Shown: positions 6,125-14,801, counted from the stretch's first letter. The stretch: DNA of 19,147 bases from Geobacter sp. UBA6169 (GCA_002422265.1 DIUB01000106.1:1-19147); one strand, 5' to 3'. The notes: generated from the sequence alone by a model not told the origin. Numbers and translations are program-made.

Positions 6125-7069
6125 GTGGAACGACTTCCTGCTGGTAAACCGGTTGCCGCGCTGCTTGCAACGCTCTGCAGCGAGCATTTGCAGGGCAAGG
6201 ATGAGGTGGTGCGTCTGGCCATGATTGCATTATTGGCCGGCGGCCATATCCTGGTGGAGGATCTGCCCGGTCTGGGCAAGACCACCATTGCCCTGGCCCT
6301 GGCCGGAGCCACCGGCCTGTCATTTGGACGGGTACAGTGTACCAGTGACCTGCTGCCCAGTGATATCACCGGCCTGTCGGTATTCAAGCGCGAGACCGGC
6401 ACCTTCAGCTTTCTGCCGGGTCCGATCTTCAACAATATTGTACTGCTGGATGAGATCAACCGGGCCATGCCTCGTACGCAAAGCGCCATGCTTGAGGCGA
6501 TGGAGGAACGTCGGGTCACGGTGGAAGGGGTCACCCATCCGCTGCCTGAACCGTTTATGGTCTTTGCCACCCAGAATCCGTCAGACCAGAGCGGTACCTT
6601 TCCCCTGCCTGAATCACAGCTTGACCGTTTTCTGATCTGTACCGGCATCGGCTATCCGCCGGAGGAGCTGGAGCGGGCCATTATTGCCGGCGGCGGGATT
6701 CGTGAACGTATTCCGGGTATTGCTCCGTTGATCTCGCCAGAACAGTTACATGCTGCCCGGGCAGTGGTTGCCCGGGATATCTATCTTTCCGACAAGGTGG
6801 TGGACTATATCCACCGTCTGGTGCTGGCAACCCGCACTGACCGCCAGATACAGACCGGCCTGTCCACCAGGGCTGCCATCAACCTTGCTCAAGCTGCCCG
6901 TGCCGCAGCCTTTCTAAAGGGGCGTGATTTTGTGGCGCCTGATGATGTCAGAGAAATCGTCCCGGCTGTCTGCAGCCATCGCCTGGTGCTGCGAACCGGA
7001 CTTTCAGGCCAGGACCAAGGAGGCCTGCTACGCAAGATCATCGCCGCCATACCGGTTCCTTTGGCTTAA
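6125..7069 (+). CDS. MoxR-family AAA+ ATPase
   Basis: A 314-residue AAA+ ATPase of the MoxR group, thought to act as a chaperone that matures or activates partner proteins, with DUF58/VWA proteins encoded nearby. Visible motifs are Walker A EDLPGLGKT (45-53), Walker B IVLLDE (105-110), the sensor-1 region FATQNP (147-152) and the arginine-containing LPESQLDRF (161-169). The C-terminal AAA lid has TGLSTRAAINLAQAARAAAF. GTG at 6125 is preferred over the in-frame GTG at 6119 because AGAGGTGA (6115-6122), an excellent Shine-Dalgarno match, lies at the right distance from it and would overlap the earlier codon. It heads an operon with the DUF58 and transglutaminase genes; the usual set in which a periplasmic or membrane process is controlled by this trio. 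The client is unknown. Confidence 0.93.
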   Translation: MERLPAGKPVAALLATLCSEHLQGKDEVVRLAMIALLAGGHILVEDLPGLGKTTIALALAGATGLSFGRVQCTSDLLPSDITGLSVFKRETGTFSFLPGPIFNNIVLLDEINRAMPRTQSAMLEAMEERRVTVEGVTHPLPEPFMVFATQNPSDQSGTFPLPESQLDRFLICTGIGYPPEELERAIIAGGGIRERIPGIAPLISPEQLHAARAVVARDIYLSDKVVDYIHRLVLATRTDRQIQTGLSTRAAINLAQAARAAAFLKGRDFVAPDDVREIVPAVCSHRLVLRTGLSGQDQGGLLRKIIAAIPVPLA

Positions 7070-7929
7070 AAATCAGTCTTGCCGGGGCACTCTATATCCT
7101 GATCACCATCCTGCTCGGATTTGCTGCCGTCAATACCGGCAACAATCTCCTTTTTCTGGTGGTTTCCGGGCTGCTGGGATTCATGGCGGTAACCGGTTAC
7201 GCCGGTATGCTGAACATCAAGGGGATTGCACCACTCTTGTTGCCTCCTGAAGAGCTGTATGCCAACCATCCTGCTGTGTTCCGTCTGGTAGTGCATAACT
7301 GCAAACAATCGCTGCCGTCATTTTTGATCAGCGCAACATCACCAAGCGGTGGCACAATCCTCCCCTTTCTTGCTGCCGGAAGCACCGGTGAAACCGGTCT
7401 TGAGCTGGTCTTTCCCGCACGGGGACGCCACCCGGTCGGCAGGATCAGGATCAGCTCCCCCTTTCCGGTCAACTTCTTTACCCGCTCCTGGGAGTTTACG
7501 CTTCACGATGAGGTGCTGGTATTTCCGGAGCCGCTGCCGGTTACCGGTCTGTCAGCCTCAGACGGAAGCGAATCAACCGGTGAGACAGCGCGCACCATAC
7601 GCGGCCAGGATGGTGAGCTGGAGGGGATCCGTGGTTACTCAGGGGCGGAACCGTTGCGTTCGATTCACTGGCGCCTGTCTGCCCGGGACCATCAACTGCT
7701 GGTAAAGGAGTTTGGCACACAGGCTGCCACACCGCTGTTGATCAGGCTGGATCAGCTGCCCGGAGCCGGGCTGGAGACACGGCTTTCCCAGGCTGCCTGG
7801 CTGATCAGACGCTTCGGTGGTGAGCGGCCGGTAGGTCTGGCTCTGCCTGACCGTACTCTGGCTCCTGCTATTGGGCGGCGTCACTGTCTGCATCTGTTAA
7901 CGGAGCTTGCCCTCTATGATCACCAGTAG
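7030..7929 (+). CDS. DUF58 membrane protein, start codon non-standard
   Basis: A DUF58 protein, the standard partner of MoxR ATPases. The signature is GIRGYSGAEPLRSIHWRLSA (DNA 7624-7683), close to the family's 'LRxYxPGDxxRxIDWxxSAR', with Ala-Glu in place of the common Gly-Asp. The first canonical start is GTG 7159, but it would remove the typical N-terminus: hydrophobic ISLAGALYILITILLGFAAV, then NTGNNLLFL, encoded in frame from 7072. No ATG, GTG or TTG exists in this frame between the upstream stop at 6943-6945 and 7159. I list ACG 7030 because AAGGAGG (7017-7023) lies 6 bases before it, giving 299 residues with two membrane helices. Alternatives are entry by frameshifting from the frame that reads YRFLWLK just before the A5 run at 7068-7072, or a base error there. 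It overlaps moxR and its 3' end overlaps the next gene by 14 bases. Confidence 0.85.
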   Translation, partial: TQDHRRHTGSFGLKISLAGALYILITILLGFAAVNTGNNLLFLVVSGLLGFMAVTGYAGMLNIKGIAPLLLPPEELYANHPAVFRLVVHNCKQSLPSFLISATSPSGGTILPFLAAGSTGETGLELVFPARGRHPVGRIRISSPFPVNFFTRSWEFTLHDEVLVFPEPLPVTGLSASDGSESTGETARTIRGQDGELEGIRGYSGAEPLRSIHWRLSARDHQLLVKEFGTQAATPLLIRLDQLPGAGLETRLSQAAWLIRRFGGERPVGLALPDRTLAPAIGRRHCLHLLTELALYDHQ

Positions 7930-9841
7930 CCGTTTCAGCTCCCTGCTTGCCCTGGTGATTGCCCTGACCGGGATCGCTCCGATCTTCTTCTGGATCGAGC
8001 GGTTTCCGCAACTGGTGGTGGTGCTGGCGCTCTTGATCGGCCTGTTGCAGGAGTGGCGGGGAGGGTGGCGGTTCAGCAATCGCCAGTTTAATCTGGCCCT
8101 GGTTCCGGTGTTTATCTGGTATCTGCTGCAGTACAGCCGCAGTAATCCGATCCAGCCGGTGGTGAGTGTGCTGGTGATCATGCTGGCAGCGCGATTGGTA
8201 GGTGAGAAATCTGTTCGCAACCTGCTGCAGATCAATCTGTTGTCCCTGATCTGTCTGGCTTCCCGTTCGCTCTATGACTTGAGCCCGGTGTTTCTGATGT
8301 GGCTGACCGTGATGATGGTGCTGCTGCCGGTTTCACTGGTGATGCTGACCTTTGCCGGCCAGAACAGCGTCCTGCTTCTGGGAAGGCGTGAGTTGACACG
8401 GATCGTGGGGGCAGCCCTGCTGATTACGGCAGCAACCCTGCCGGCAACAGCGTTGTTGTTTCCGGTGTTGCCCCGCACTGCTTTTCCGATGTGGCAATTT
8501 CTGGCTATACCGGAGGCCGCTGCACCAGGCATGAGCGATCGTGTTGAACCGGGCAGCAGCGCCAGCATCGGTACCTCCCGTACCCTGGCATTCAGGGCAG
8601 AGCTGCCTCGTCAACCCCAACCCCCTTACTGGCGGGGCACGGTGTTTAACCGGATGAACGGCAACCGCTGGGTGCGGGATGCTGAACGAGCCACTGATCC
8701 GATGACACCCACCGGTCAGCTGGTCAGCCTTACCATCTACCCTGAACCTTCACCTTCCCTGATCCTGATTACCCTGGATGCGCCGCTTGAGCTTGGTTTG
8801 AGCCGGATCAGGGTGACGCCTGACCTGGTCTATGAACTGGTCAGGGCGCCGGGCAAACGTTTCAGCTACACGGTGCGGGCTGCCACGGATGGGCTTTTGC
8901 GCAGTAAAGGTCTGCCCAGGCAGCTTGACCAGTATCTGCAGGTGCCTGCAGGTCTGCAGAGCGCTTTTGTGCAGCAGGGGGCAGCGATCCGCACAAAGGG
9001 TGCCAATAACGCCCAGCGGCTGCAGCTGGTTGAAGAACTGTTCAGCAGCGGCGGTTTTCAGTACAGCAGACAGGGGTTGCCCACCGGCCCTGATGCCCTG
9101 TACCGTTTCTTTTTTGAGACCAAGCAAGGACACTGCGAATTCTATGCCTCAGCTGCAGCGCTGCTGTTACGGCTGGCCGGGGTACCCAGCAGGCTGGTGG
9201 GCGGTTATCTGGGGGGCGAGTACAACGAAATTGGCGGTTACTATCTGGTGACCGAGGACCGGGCCCATGTCTGGGTGGAAGTCTATCTGGAGGGAAAGGG
9301 GTGGCAGCGGTTTGACCCCAGCCGCTTTGCGGTGAATGCCGATGCGGTCTGGCAGGAACCGGCACGAGCAACCCTGGGGATGCGGCTGCGCTATCTGCTG
9401 GATGCCCTGGATTACCGCTGGAACCGGGCTGTGGTAACCTACGATTTTGAACGACAGGCGGAACAGGTCCGGCTGGCTGCCCGTAAACTAAAGGATGTTG
9501 AGCGGGGACTCTCGTGGAAGCAGCTGATCTGGGCGGGTGGAGCTGTCATGGTCATTCTTGCTGTCTGGCTGCTGGCTCCTCGTATCAGGCAGCTGCACAG
9601 CCCTGAACAGCGACTGGTCCGTCAGCTGTATCGGCTGATGGAAAAGCGTTATGGTCTGTCAGTGCCGGTGCAGAAACTGGGTCTGTTTGAACTTGCCGTA
9701 CAAACCGGCAATCCGCTGGTGCAGCAGTTTGCCGACCTGTACGGTGCTGCTGTCTACCATGACCGGCGCTTGAATCCTGAAGAATTGCGGCAGCTGCGCC
9801 GGTTGCTGCAGCAGCTGGCTCGGGCTCAACAGCGGCCATAA
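7916..9841 (+). CDS. Transglutaminase-like membrane protein (DUF3488–TGase–DUF4129)
   Basis: A 641-residue protein of the TgpA type. Residues about 8-185 form the DUF3488 region with several transmembrane helices. A periplasmic segment (about 200-535) contains the transglutaminase/cysteine-protease-like core with a complete catalytic triad: Cys407 in QGHCEFYASA, His451 in DRAHVWVEVY and Asp467 in RFDPSR. A further helix (about 536-554) is followed by a cytoplasmic DUF4129 tail. A related protein in Pseudomonas aeruginosa (TgpA) is essential, but the substrate is not known. ATG 7916 is used: GGAG (7902-7905) lies 10 bases upstream, and the TTG at 7907 lies within the preceding gene without advantage. 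It overlaps the DUF58 gene by 14 bases, indicating coupled translation of the MoxR–DUF58–transglutaminase set. The last 16 bases overlap the end of malQ on the other strand. Confidence 0.94.
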   Translation: MITSSRFSSLLALVIALTGIAPIFFWIERFPQLVVVLALLIGLLQEWRGGWRFSNRQFNLALVPVFIWYLLQYSRSNPIQPVVSVLVIMLAARLVGEKSVRNLLQINLLSLICLASRSLYDLSPVFLMWLTVMMVLLPVSLVMLTFAGQNSVLLLGRRELTRIVGAALLITAATLPATALLFPVLPRTAFPMWQFLAIPEAAAPGMSDRVEPGSSASIGTSRTLAFRAELPRQPQPPYWRGTVFNRMNGNRWVRDAERATDPMTPTGQLVSLTIYPEPSPSLILITLDAPLELGLSRIRVTPDLVYELVRAPGKRFSYTVRAATDGLLRSKGLPRQLDQYLQVPAGLQSAFVQQGAAIRTKGANNAQRLQLVEELFSSGGFQYSRQGLPTGPDALYRFFFETKQGHCEFYASAAALLLRLAGVPSRLVGGYLGGEYNEIGGYYLVTEDRAHVWVEVYLEGKGWQRFDPSRFAVNADAVWQEPARATLGMRLRYLLDALDYRWNRAVVTYDFERQAEQVRLAARKLKDVERGLSWKQLIWAGGAVMVILAVWLLAPRIRQLHSPEQRLVRQLYRLMEKRYGLSVPVQKLGLFELAVQTGNPLVQQFADLYGAAVYHDRRLNPEELRQLRRLLQQLARAQQRP

Positions 9842-11310
9842 CGCCTGTTCAGGGTCTTGTAGTGCGCTGCCAGCTCCGGGGTAAGCAGTCCGGCCCGGTA
9901 ACGCCAGCCCCAGTTGCCAAAGGCACTGCCGGGAAGATTCATACGTGCTTCAGTCGGCAGTTCCAACAGATCCTGCAGCGGGACCACAGCAGTCCGGGCC
10001 ACCGACATCAGGGCGGCCCTGATCATCGCCTGCACCGGTTGCGGGCTCTCAAAGCCCAGATAATCGAAAAACTTTTGTTTTACCTTGGGGGTGAGTGCCT
10101 CAAACCAGCCCCTGGTGGTGTCGTTATCATGGGTTCCGGTGTAGATCACACTGTTGGGCAGATGGTTGTGAGGCAAATAAGGGTTGTCCGGGCCTGAATC
10201 AAAGGCAAACTGCAGGATCTTCATGCCGGGAAAGCCAAATTGGTCCCGTAACTGCTCAACCTCCGGCGTAATGACCCCCAGATCTTCGGCAATGAACGGC
10301 AGTCTGCCCAGGCTGGCACGGATTGCCTCAAAAAAACGTGGGCCCGGTCCTGGCACCCAGCTGCCGTTGACTGCGGTTTTGGCCTTGGCCGGTACCTGCC
10401 AGGCTGCTTCGAACCCGCGAAAATGATCAATTCTGATGGTGTCTACCTGTTCAAGCAAGGCATTGAAACGGGCAATCCACCAGCCGTACCCCTGCTGTTC
10501 CAAAGCCTGCCAGTTGTAGAGAGGGTTGCCCCAGAGTTGTCCGGTGGCGCTGAAGTAATCGGGCGGCACACCGGCAACCACTGTCGGCTTGCCGGTTTCA
10601 TCCAGCAGAAAGAGCTGCTGGTTACACCAGACATCGCAGGAGTCATGGGCCACAAAGATCGGCAGGTCGCCGATGATGGCGATTCCCCGTGCTGCCGCCG
10701 CCTGCCTGATGGCACTCCATTGCCTGAAAAACTGCCACTGCCGGTACTTATGGGCCCCGATCTCGGTGCCGAACTGCTGGGCTGCCTTTGCCAGCGCCGT
10801 CGGGTCTCGCCGCACCAGATCCCGGTGCCAGCGGTGCCAGGGACGGCCACCGTAGTGCTGTTTCAGTGTTTGAAACAGGGCATAGTCGTGCAGCCAGAAG
10901 GTGCGGTCGCAGAACTGCCAGAACTCTTCCAGGCGGGTTGTGTGTCCCTGGCGGAAGAAGGTCTCGGCAGCCTGGTTTAAGAGGTTTTCTTTCCAGGGTG
11001 AAACGGTTTCGAAGCTCACCTGATCTTCGGAAAACTCCAGCTGCAGGTCAGATGCCTGCAGGTCTCCCTCGCTGACCAGTGCGTTCAGATCAATCAGCAG
11101 GGGATTTCCGGCAAAGGCAGAGTAGGCAGAATAGGGGGAGTTGCCGGCTGCGGGTGGGGTAAGGGGCAGGATCTGCCAGAGCGAAAAACCGGCAGACACC
11201 ATGAAATCGAGGAACTGAAGGGCCTCAGTACCAAGGGTGCCGATACCGCCCGGTCCTGGAAAAGAGGTCGGGTGAAGCAGCAGACCGGCCCGTCGCGTCA
11301 GATGAGTCAT
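9826..11310 (-). CDS. malQ: 4-alpha-glucanotransferase (amylomaltase)
   Basis: A 494-residue cytosolic GH77 enzyme that moves alpha-1,4-glucan segments between maltodextrins or to glucose, used in glycogen and maltodextrin turnover. Family motifs are complete: WQILPLTPPAAGNSPYSAYS (45-64), nucleophile Asp295 in IRIDHFRGF, acid/base Glu342 in FIAEDLGVITPEV, and Asp395 in YTGTHDNDTTRGW. Length matches bacterial MalQ of the Thermus type (about 500) rather than the longer enterobacterial type. The start ATG (11310-11308) has GAGG (complement of 11317-11320) 6 bases upstream; the GTG two codons earlier would overlap that site. It is divergent from the HEAT-repeat gene and convergent with the transglutaminase gene, whose stop it passes by 16 bases. 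No terminator is visible between them, so antisense read-through is possible. Confidence 0.96.
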   Translation of the reverse strand: MTHLTRRAGLLLHPTSFPGPGGIGTLGTEALQFLDFMVSAGFSLWQILPLTPPAAGNSPYSAYSAFAGNPLLIDLNALVSEGDLQASDLQLEFSEDQVSFETVSPWKENLLNQAAETFFRQGHTTRLEEFWQFCDRTFWLHDYALFQTLKQHYGGRPWHRWHRDLVRRDPTALAKAAQQFGTEIGAHKYRQWQFFRQWSAIRQAAAARGIAIIGDLPIFVAHDSCDVWCNQQLFLLDETGKPTVVAGVPPDYFSATGQLWGNPLYNWQALEQQGYGWWIARFNALLEQVDTIRIDHFRGFEAAWQVPAKAKTAVNGSWVPGPGPRFFEAIRASLGRLPFIAEDLGVITPEVEQLRDQFGFPGMKILQFAFDSGPDNPYLPHNHLPNSVIYTGTHDNDTTRGWFEALTPKVKQKFFDYLGFESPQPVQAMIRAALMSVARTAVVPLQDLLELPTEARMNLPGSAFGNWGWRYRAGLLTPELAAHYKTLNRRYGRC

Positions 11311-11337
11311 AACCACCTCGTAGTGTATGGTTTTTAT

Positions 11338-11365
11338 TTGAACTAGCTGATTTGTGCGGTATAGT
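11338..11365 (+). promoter_or_regulatory. Sigma-70-type promoter for the HEAT-repeat/HD-GYP operon
   Basis: TTGAAC (11338-11343) and TATAGT (11360-11365) are 16 bases apart. The -10 matches the consensus at five of six positions. RNA would start near 11372, about 20 bases before the GTG start at 11394, leaving room for the AGGGAG site at 11384-11389. Confidence 0.55.
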
Positions 11366-11393
11366 CAAACCATTCCAACCAGCAGGGAGTTTT

Positions 11394-13604
11394 GTGCTCG
11401 ATTCCGTTTTCGCAGATCTGGCTTCATCAGCCCTCAAAATCCAGACCATTGCAGCAGTTGCCGTTGATCTGACGATTGCCCGGCGGATCTGGAACGCTTA
11501 TCCCCCCGGTCATCCCCAGATAGAGGCAGCCGTTCAAAAACTGTCAGCCTCGTTTCTCAGCCTCTGCCAGGATGGCACACGGTTGCAGCTGGCAGTAACT
11601 CGTGACGGTCTGCTGCTGGATGACACCTACCTGGACCGTGACAACCGTGCCGTCAAGCATGTTGCCGCAATGCTCTTTGAGCGGGGTATTGGTGTGCTGG
11701 GGGTTCTGCGTACACCTGAACCGGACGAACTGCGCGCCTTGCTGTCGCTGCTGGTGATGAAGCGGGAGGAGATTTTCAGTCAGGGGGGCATTGAACAGCT
11801 CTGGCACGAAGCCGGAATCAGCTCTCTGCAGATCAAGGCTATCCGTTATGACCGGTTCAGCGGCACCGAACTGGAGGAGCTCGACGGGGAATTTGCCCAA
11901 GGCACCGGCAGTCTCTGGGAACGGTTTACCCGGTTGCTGTCAAAGAGTGAACTGGGCTTGGGAGATAACGAGCAGGGAGAACTTGCACCTGAACTGCTGG
12001 CTGCCAGACTGAATGCCCATTTTTCGCATCGCTCGGGTGTGGGCAGCGGCCTCTCGGCAGCGACCCTGCGGACGTTTTCTGCTCTGGTGCAGCACTCTTT
12101 CGGTGCAGCTGAAGGTGCGGACTCGGGAGGTGACGGTACTGGAACTGCTGTTGAAGGGGAGGCCGGTTCGGAATGGTCTGATCAGAAAGTGGAGCTGCAT
12201 GCCTTTATTGCTGCCCTTGCCCCTGAGTTGCGGCGTCAGATACTCAACGGATTCTGCGAAACCGCATACCTTGATGCCCATGTATCGCAGGAGCTGTTTC
12301 GCTTTCTAGGATCAAAGTTGTTGCAGGATACCTACGCCACGGCAGAGCAGTATGCTGCTGCGCCGCCGCTGCTGCAGGAGTTGTTAAGAACACTGCTGCC
12401 CCATCTGACCCGTTCTTTTGAGGCTTCTGATGAAGATGACGAGGTGCGGGCCAAGATGCAGACCCTGCTGCAAGAGCATGCCAATGAAGCCTACATGCCG
12501 GATGGTTACATCCAGGGATTGGTTGATGCGTTGAGGAACGGTTCAGTCAAGCAGTTGGCACCTGAGGAGTTGCAGCCGCTGCTGCAGACCCTGACCCCTC
12601 ATTTTATTGACAGCCGCAGTAGTGAGCTGATCCTGCAGCTGGTTTTTTCCGACCCAGCTGGGACAACGGCTCAGGAGCTGATTACCAACCTGGCCAATAT
12701 GTGCGGCCATTTTCTTGAGCTTGGCGACTACGGTCATGTGCTGAAGATACTCAGCCAGGCAGCTGACCCGCGACTGCCGCCGCAGTTACGGCTTGCCATG
12801 CGCGATGCCTTTTGCCGCAGAGAATTCCTTGATGAGATTCTGAGCGGACTTACGGTCTGGGGTAAGCCGAAGTATGATGATGTTTCCCTGCTGATTCAGG
12901 TGCTTGGCCGGGCTTTTATTGAGCCGCTGCTCGACCGGATGGCTGAAGAAGAAAATATGTCACTGCGCCGGTTCATGATGGACCGGGTACAGTCCTTTGG
13001 CGAAGCGGCTCGCCCCCATCTGTTGGCCCGACTGTCTGATCAGCGCTGGTACGTGCTGCGCAACATCCTCCTCATGCTGCGGTCTGTGGCAACACCTGAT
13101 GATTGTGAGCAGTTACGGCCGCTTTTGCGCAACAGTAATCAACGGGTGCGGCAAGAGGCGCTTAAACTTCTGCTTTGCCTGGGGGATCCGGTTGCGCAGC
13201 GTCAGCTGTTGCGTGATATTGATTCGACTGACCGTGAAACCCAGTTGAATGCCATCAGTATGGCAGATCGTACCAGCCCCCCCGAAATGGCGCGCAAGCT
13301 GCTGATCCTGTTGACAACAGGCGGTTTCAGCGCTGTTGAGTGCGAGCTGAAATCGGCGGCTGTACAGGCCCTGGGGGAGATGGCAAGACCTGAACTGCTG
13401 CCGGAGTTGGTCAAGGTATTGGGGACTCGCAGCCTGCTGTCGTATAAGGCCTTGCAGCGGGTCAAGCTGGATATAATCCGTTCATTTGAGCGATACCCGG
13501 TTGCAGCCGCCGGTCCGCTGTTGGAGCAGCTTGCCAAAGGAGATGACGAGCTTGCCCGTCAGGCAGCCGGATCCCTGAAAAACCTGCGGAGTAAAGGAGC
13601 ATGA
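11394..13604 (+). CDS. HEAT-repeat protein with an N-terminal domain shared with the next gene
   Basis: A 736-residue soluble protein with no signal peptide or membrane segment. Residues about 28-125 form a domain resembling the N-terminus of the following HD-GYP protein: HPQ at 40-42, DGLLLDD at 71-77 and ERGIG at 96-100 have almost the same spacing as there. The middle (about 150-500) is helical and not recognised. The C-terminal 200 residues are HEAT-type helical repeats, for example LLARLSDQRWYVLRNILLML and LRPLLRNSNQRVRQEALKLL, a scaffold for protein binding. GTG 11394 is chosen: AGGGAG lies 4 bases upstream and an upstream in-frame TTG (11352) lies within the promoter. The final bases form an ATGA overlap with the HD-GYP gene. 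A scaffold or regulator of that phosphodiesterase is an inference; no enzyme activity is seen. Confidence 0.85.
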   Translation: MLDSVFADLASSALKIQTIAAVAVDLTIARRIWNAYPPGHPQIEAAVQKLSASFLSLCQDGTRLQLAVTRDGLLLDDTYLDRDNRAVKHVAAMLFERGIGVLGVLRTPEPDELRALLSLLVMKREEIFSQGGIEQLWHEAGISSLQIKAIRYDRFSGTELEELDGEFAQGTGSLWERFTRLLSKSELGLGDNEQGELAPELLAARLNAHFSHRSGVGSGLSAATLRTFSALVQHSFGAAEGADSGGDGTGTAVEGEAGSEWSDQKVELHAFIAALAPELRRQILNGFCETAYLDAHVSQELFRFLGSKLLQDTYATAEQYAAAPPLLQELLRTLLPHLTRSFEASDEDDEVRAKMQTLLQEHANEAYMPDGYIQGLVDALRNGSVKQLAPEELQPLLQTLTPHFIDSRSSELILQLVFSDPAGTTAQELITNLANMCGHFLELGDYGHVLKILSQAADPRLPPQLRLAMRDAFCRREFLDEILSGLTVWGKPKYDDVSLLIQVLGRAFIEPLLDRMAEEENMSLRRFMMDRVQSFGEAARPHLLARLSDQRWYVLRNILLMLRSVATPDDCEQLRPLLRNSNQRVRQEALKLLLCLGDPVAQRQLLRDIDSTDRETQLNAISMADRTSPPEMARKLLILLTTGGFSAVECELKSAAVQALGEMARPELLPELVKVLGTRSLLSYKALQRVKLDIIRSFERYPVAAAGPLLEQLAKGDDELARQAAGSLKNLRSKGA

Positions 13605-14746
13605 TCAGCGCTGCTTCCCAGCATGAACTGCATGAATTTATCCGTCATCTGCTCTCGGCAGTGGCTGGTGCGACACTCTATACGGTCAATCATCCCCAGG
13701 TGCATCGTCTGGCAGAGGCTGCCCACAGCAGTCTTGCCCGGGCTCTGGCCGAACGGCCTGATATTGCCCTGCTGTCTGTTGATGGTGAGCTGATTATTGA
13801 TGCCGAGCCGCAGCCGTTTTCACTGGTACTTGATCGTTTTGTGCAGGTGCTGCGTGAGCGCGGCATTGGTCACTTGCGTTTTCTGGCCGGTGTGCCCCGC
13901 AGTGAGGTGGATCAGCTGATTGCCGGTTTGGCACGCCAGACGGCAGCAGAGCAGCTGGTGTCCAGTGAGCATATCCGGCTTGGTCAGGTTGAACTGCCGG
14001 GGGAAGGTAGCGAGGCCGGCAGTCTCGGCTCTGCCGGTGCCGGTTCTGCTGGTACCCTCAAAGATCTGCCACCGGCTGAGCTGGCACGGATGGAGGAGAT
14101 CTATGAGGCAGTCAAACGTAAAGAGCGTCTCAAACCCAGCGGTATTGCAGCGGTAGTTGCTGATCTGGTGGAGGCGTTCCAGCGCGAGGGGGCCCCGTTG
14201 CTGCTTCTGGCCGCACTGCGGGAAAAAGACGAATATACCTTTACCCATGCCGCCAATGTCTGCATCCTGACCATAGCCCAGGCCCAAACACTGGGGATCA
14301 GCGGTCAGGCGCTGCATGATATCGGTATCGCCGCCATCCTGCATGATGTGGGCAAGATGTTCGTTCCTGAAGAGATCCTCTGCAAGCCGGATAGCCTGAC
14401 CGATGACGAGTTTACCCGGATGAAGCAGCATCCGCTTTTGGGGGCGCGTTATCTGATGGAATCCCCTGGTGTACCCCGTCTGGCCTCTATTGTGGCGTTT
14501 GAACACCATCTGCGTTTTGATCGCAGCGGCTATCCATCGGTTTCAGCAGATTGGCAGCAGCATGTGGCCAGTCAGATGACTGCCATAGCCGACTGTTTTG
14601 ATGCCATGCGCACCCGGCGACCATATCAACCCCCCCGAGAGCTGAAAGATATTGCCAGCGCGCTGGTCAAGGGGTCAGGTACAGAATTCAATCCGGTATT
14701 GGTCAGAAATATGCTAATGATTTTGTCCAAACTGAACAGGATTTAG
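13601..14746 (+). CDS. HD-GYP domain phosphohydrolase with the shared N-terminal domain
   Basis: A 381-residue soluble protein. Residues about 10-115 match the N-terminal domain of the upstream HEAT-repeat protein (HPQ 31-33, DGELIID 61-67, ERGIG 86-90). A Gly/Ser/Ala-rich linker (about 133-152) leads to an HD-GYP domain at about 175-375. The metal and substrate residues are present: His216 in FTHAANV, HD at 248-249 in ILHDVGK, His277 in KQHPLLG, HH at 302-303, GYP at 310-312 in DRSGYP, and Asp331 in IADCFDAMRTRRPYQ. Cyclic-di-GMP hydrolysis is the expected activity. Start ATG 13601 forms ATGA with the preceding stop; GGAG at 13588-13591 lies 9 bases upstream. The gene likely forms a two-gene operon with the HEAT-repeat gene; cimA follows after 83 bases. 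Confidence 0.9.
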   Translation: MISAASQHELHEFIRHLLSAVAGATLYTVNHPQVHRLAEAAHSSLARALAERPDIALLSVDGELIIDAEPQPFSLVLDRFVQVLRERGIGHLRFLAGVPRSEVDQLIAGLARQTAAEQLVSSEHIRLGQVELPGEGSEAGSLGSAGAGSAGTLKDLPPAELARMEEIYEAVKRKERLKPSGIAAVVADLVEAFQREGAPLLLLAALREKDEYTFTHAANVCILTIAQAQTLGISGQALHDIGIAAILHDVGKMFVPEEILCKPDSLTDDEFTRMKQHPLLGARYLMESPGVPRLASIVAFEHHLRFDRSGYPSVSADWQQHVASQMTAIADCFDAMRTRRPYQPPRELKDIASALVKGSGTEFNPVLVRNMLMILSKLNRI

Positions 14747-14748
14747 GA

Positions 14749-14801
14749 TTGACACCTGACAGCAGGATGCGTTACTGATTTCCATCTAACGTTGTTATAA
14801 A
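14749..14801 (+). promoter_or_regulatory. Weak promoter-like elements upstream of cimA
   Basis: A perfect TTGACA lies at 14749-14754 just after the HD-GYP stop, but no good -10 follows at 16-18 bases. TATAAA at 14796-14801 is a good -10 without a clear -35. One of these may drive cimA; the pair does not make one consensus promoter. No T-box or leader peptide was recognised in this 83-base gap. Confidence 0.25.

Noticed and set aside
13820..14509. 229-codon minus-strand open frame inside the second HD-GYP gene
   Set aside because: It is antisense to a clear HD-GYP domain and has no recognisable protein features or ribosome-binding site.
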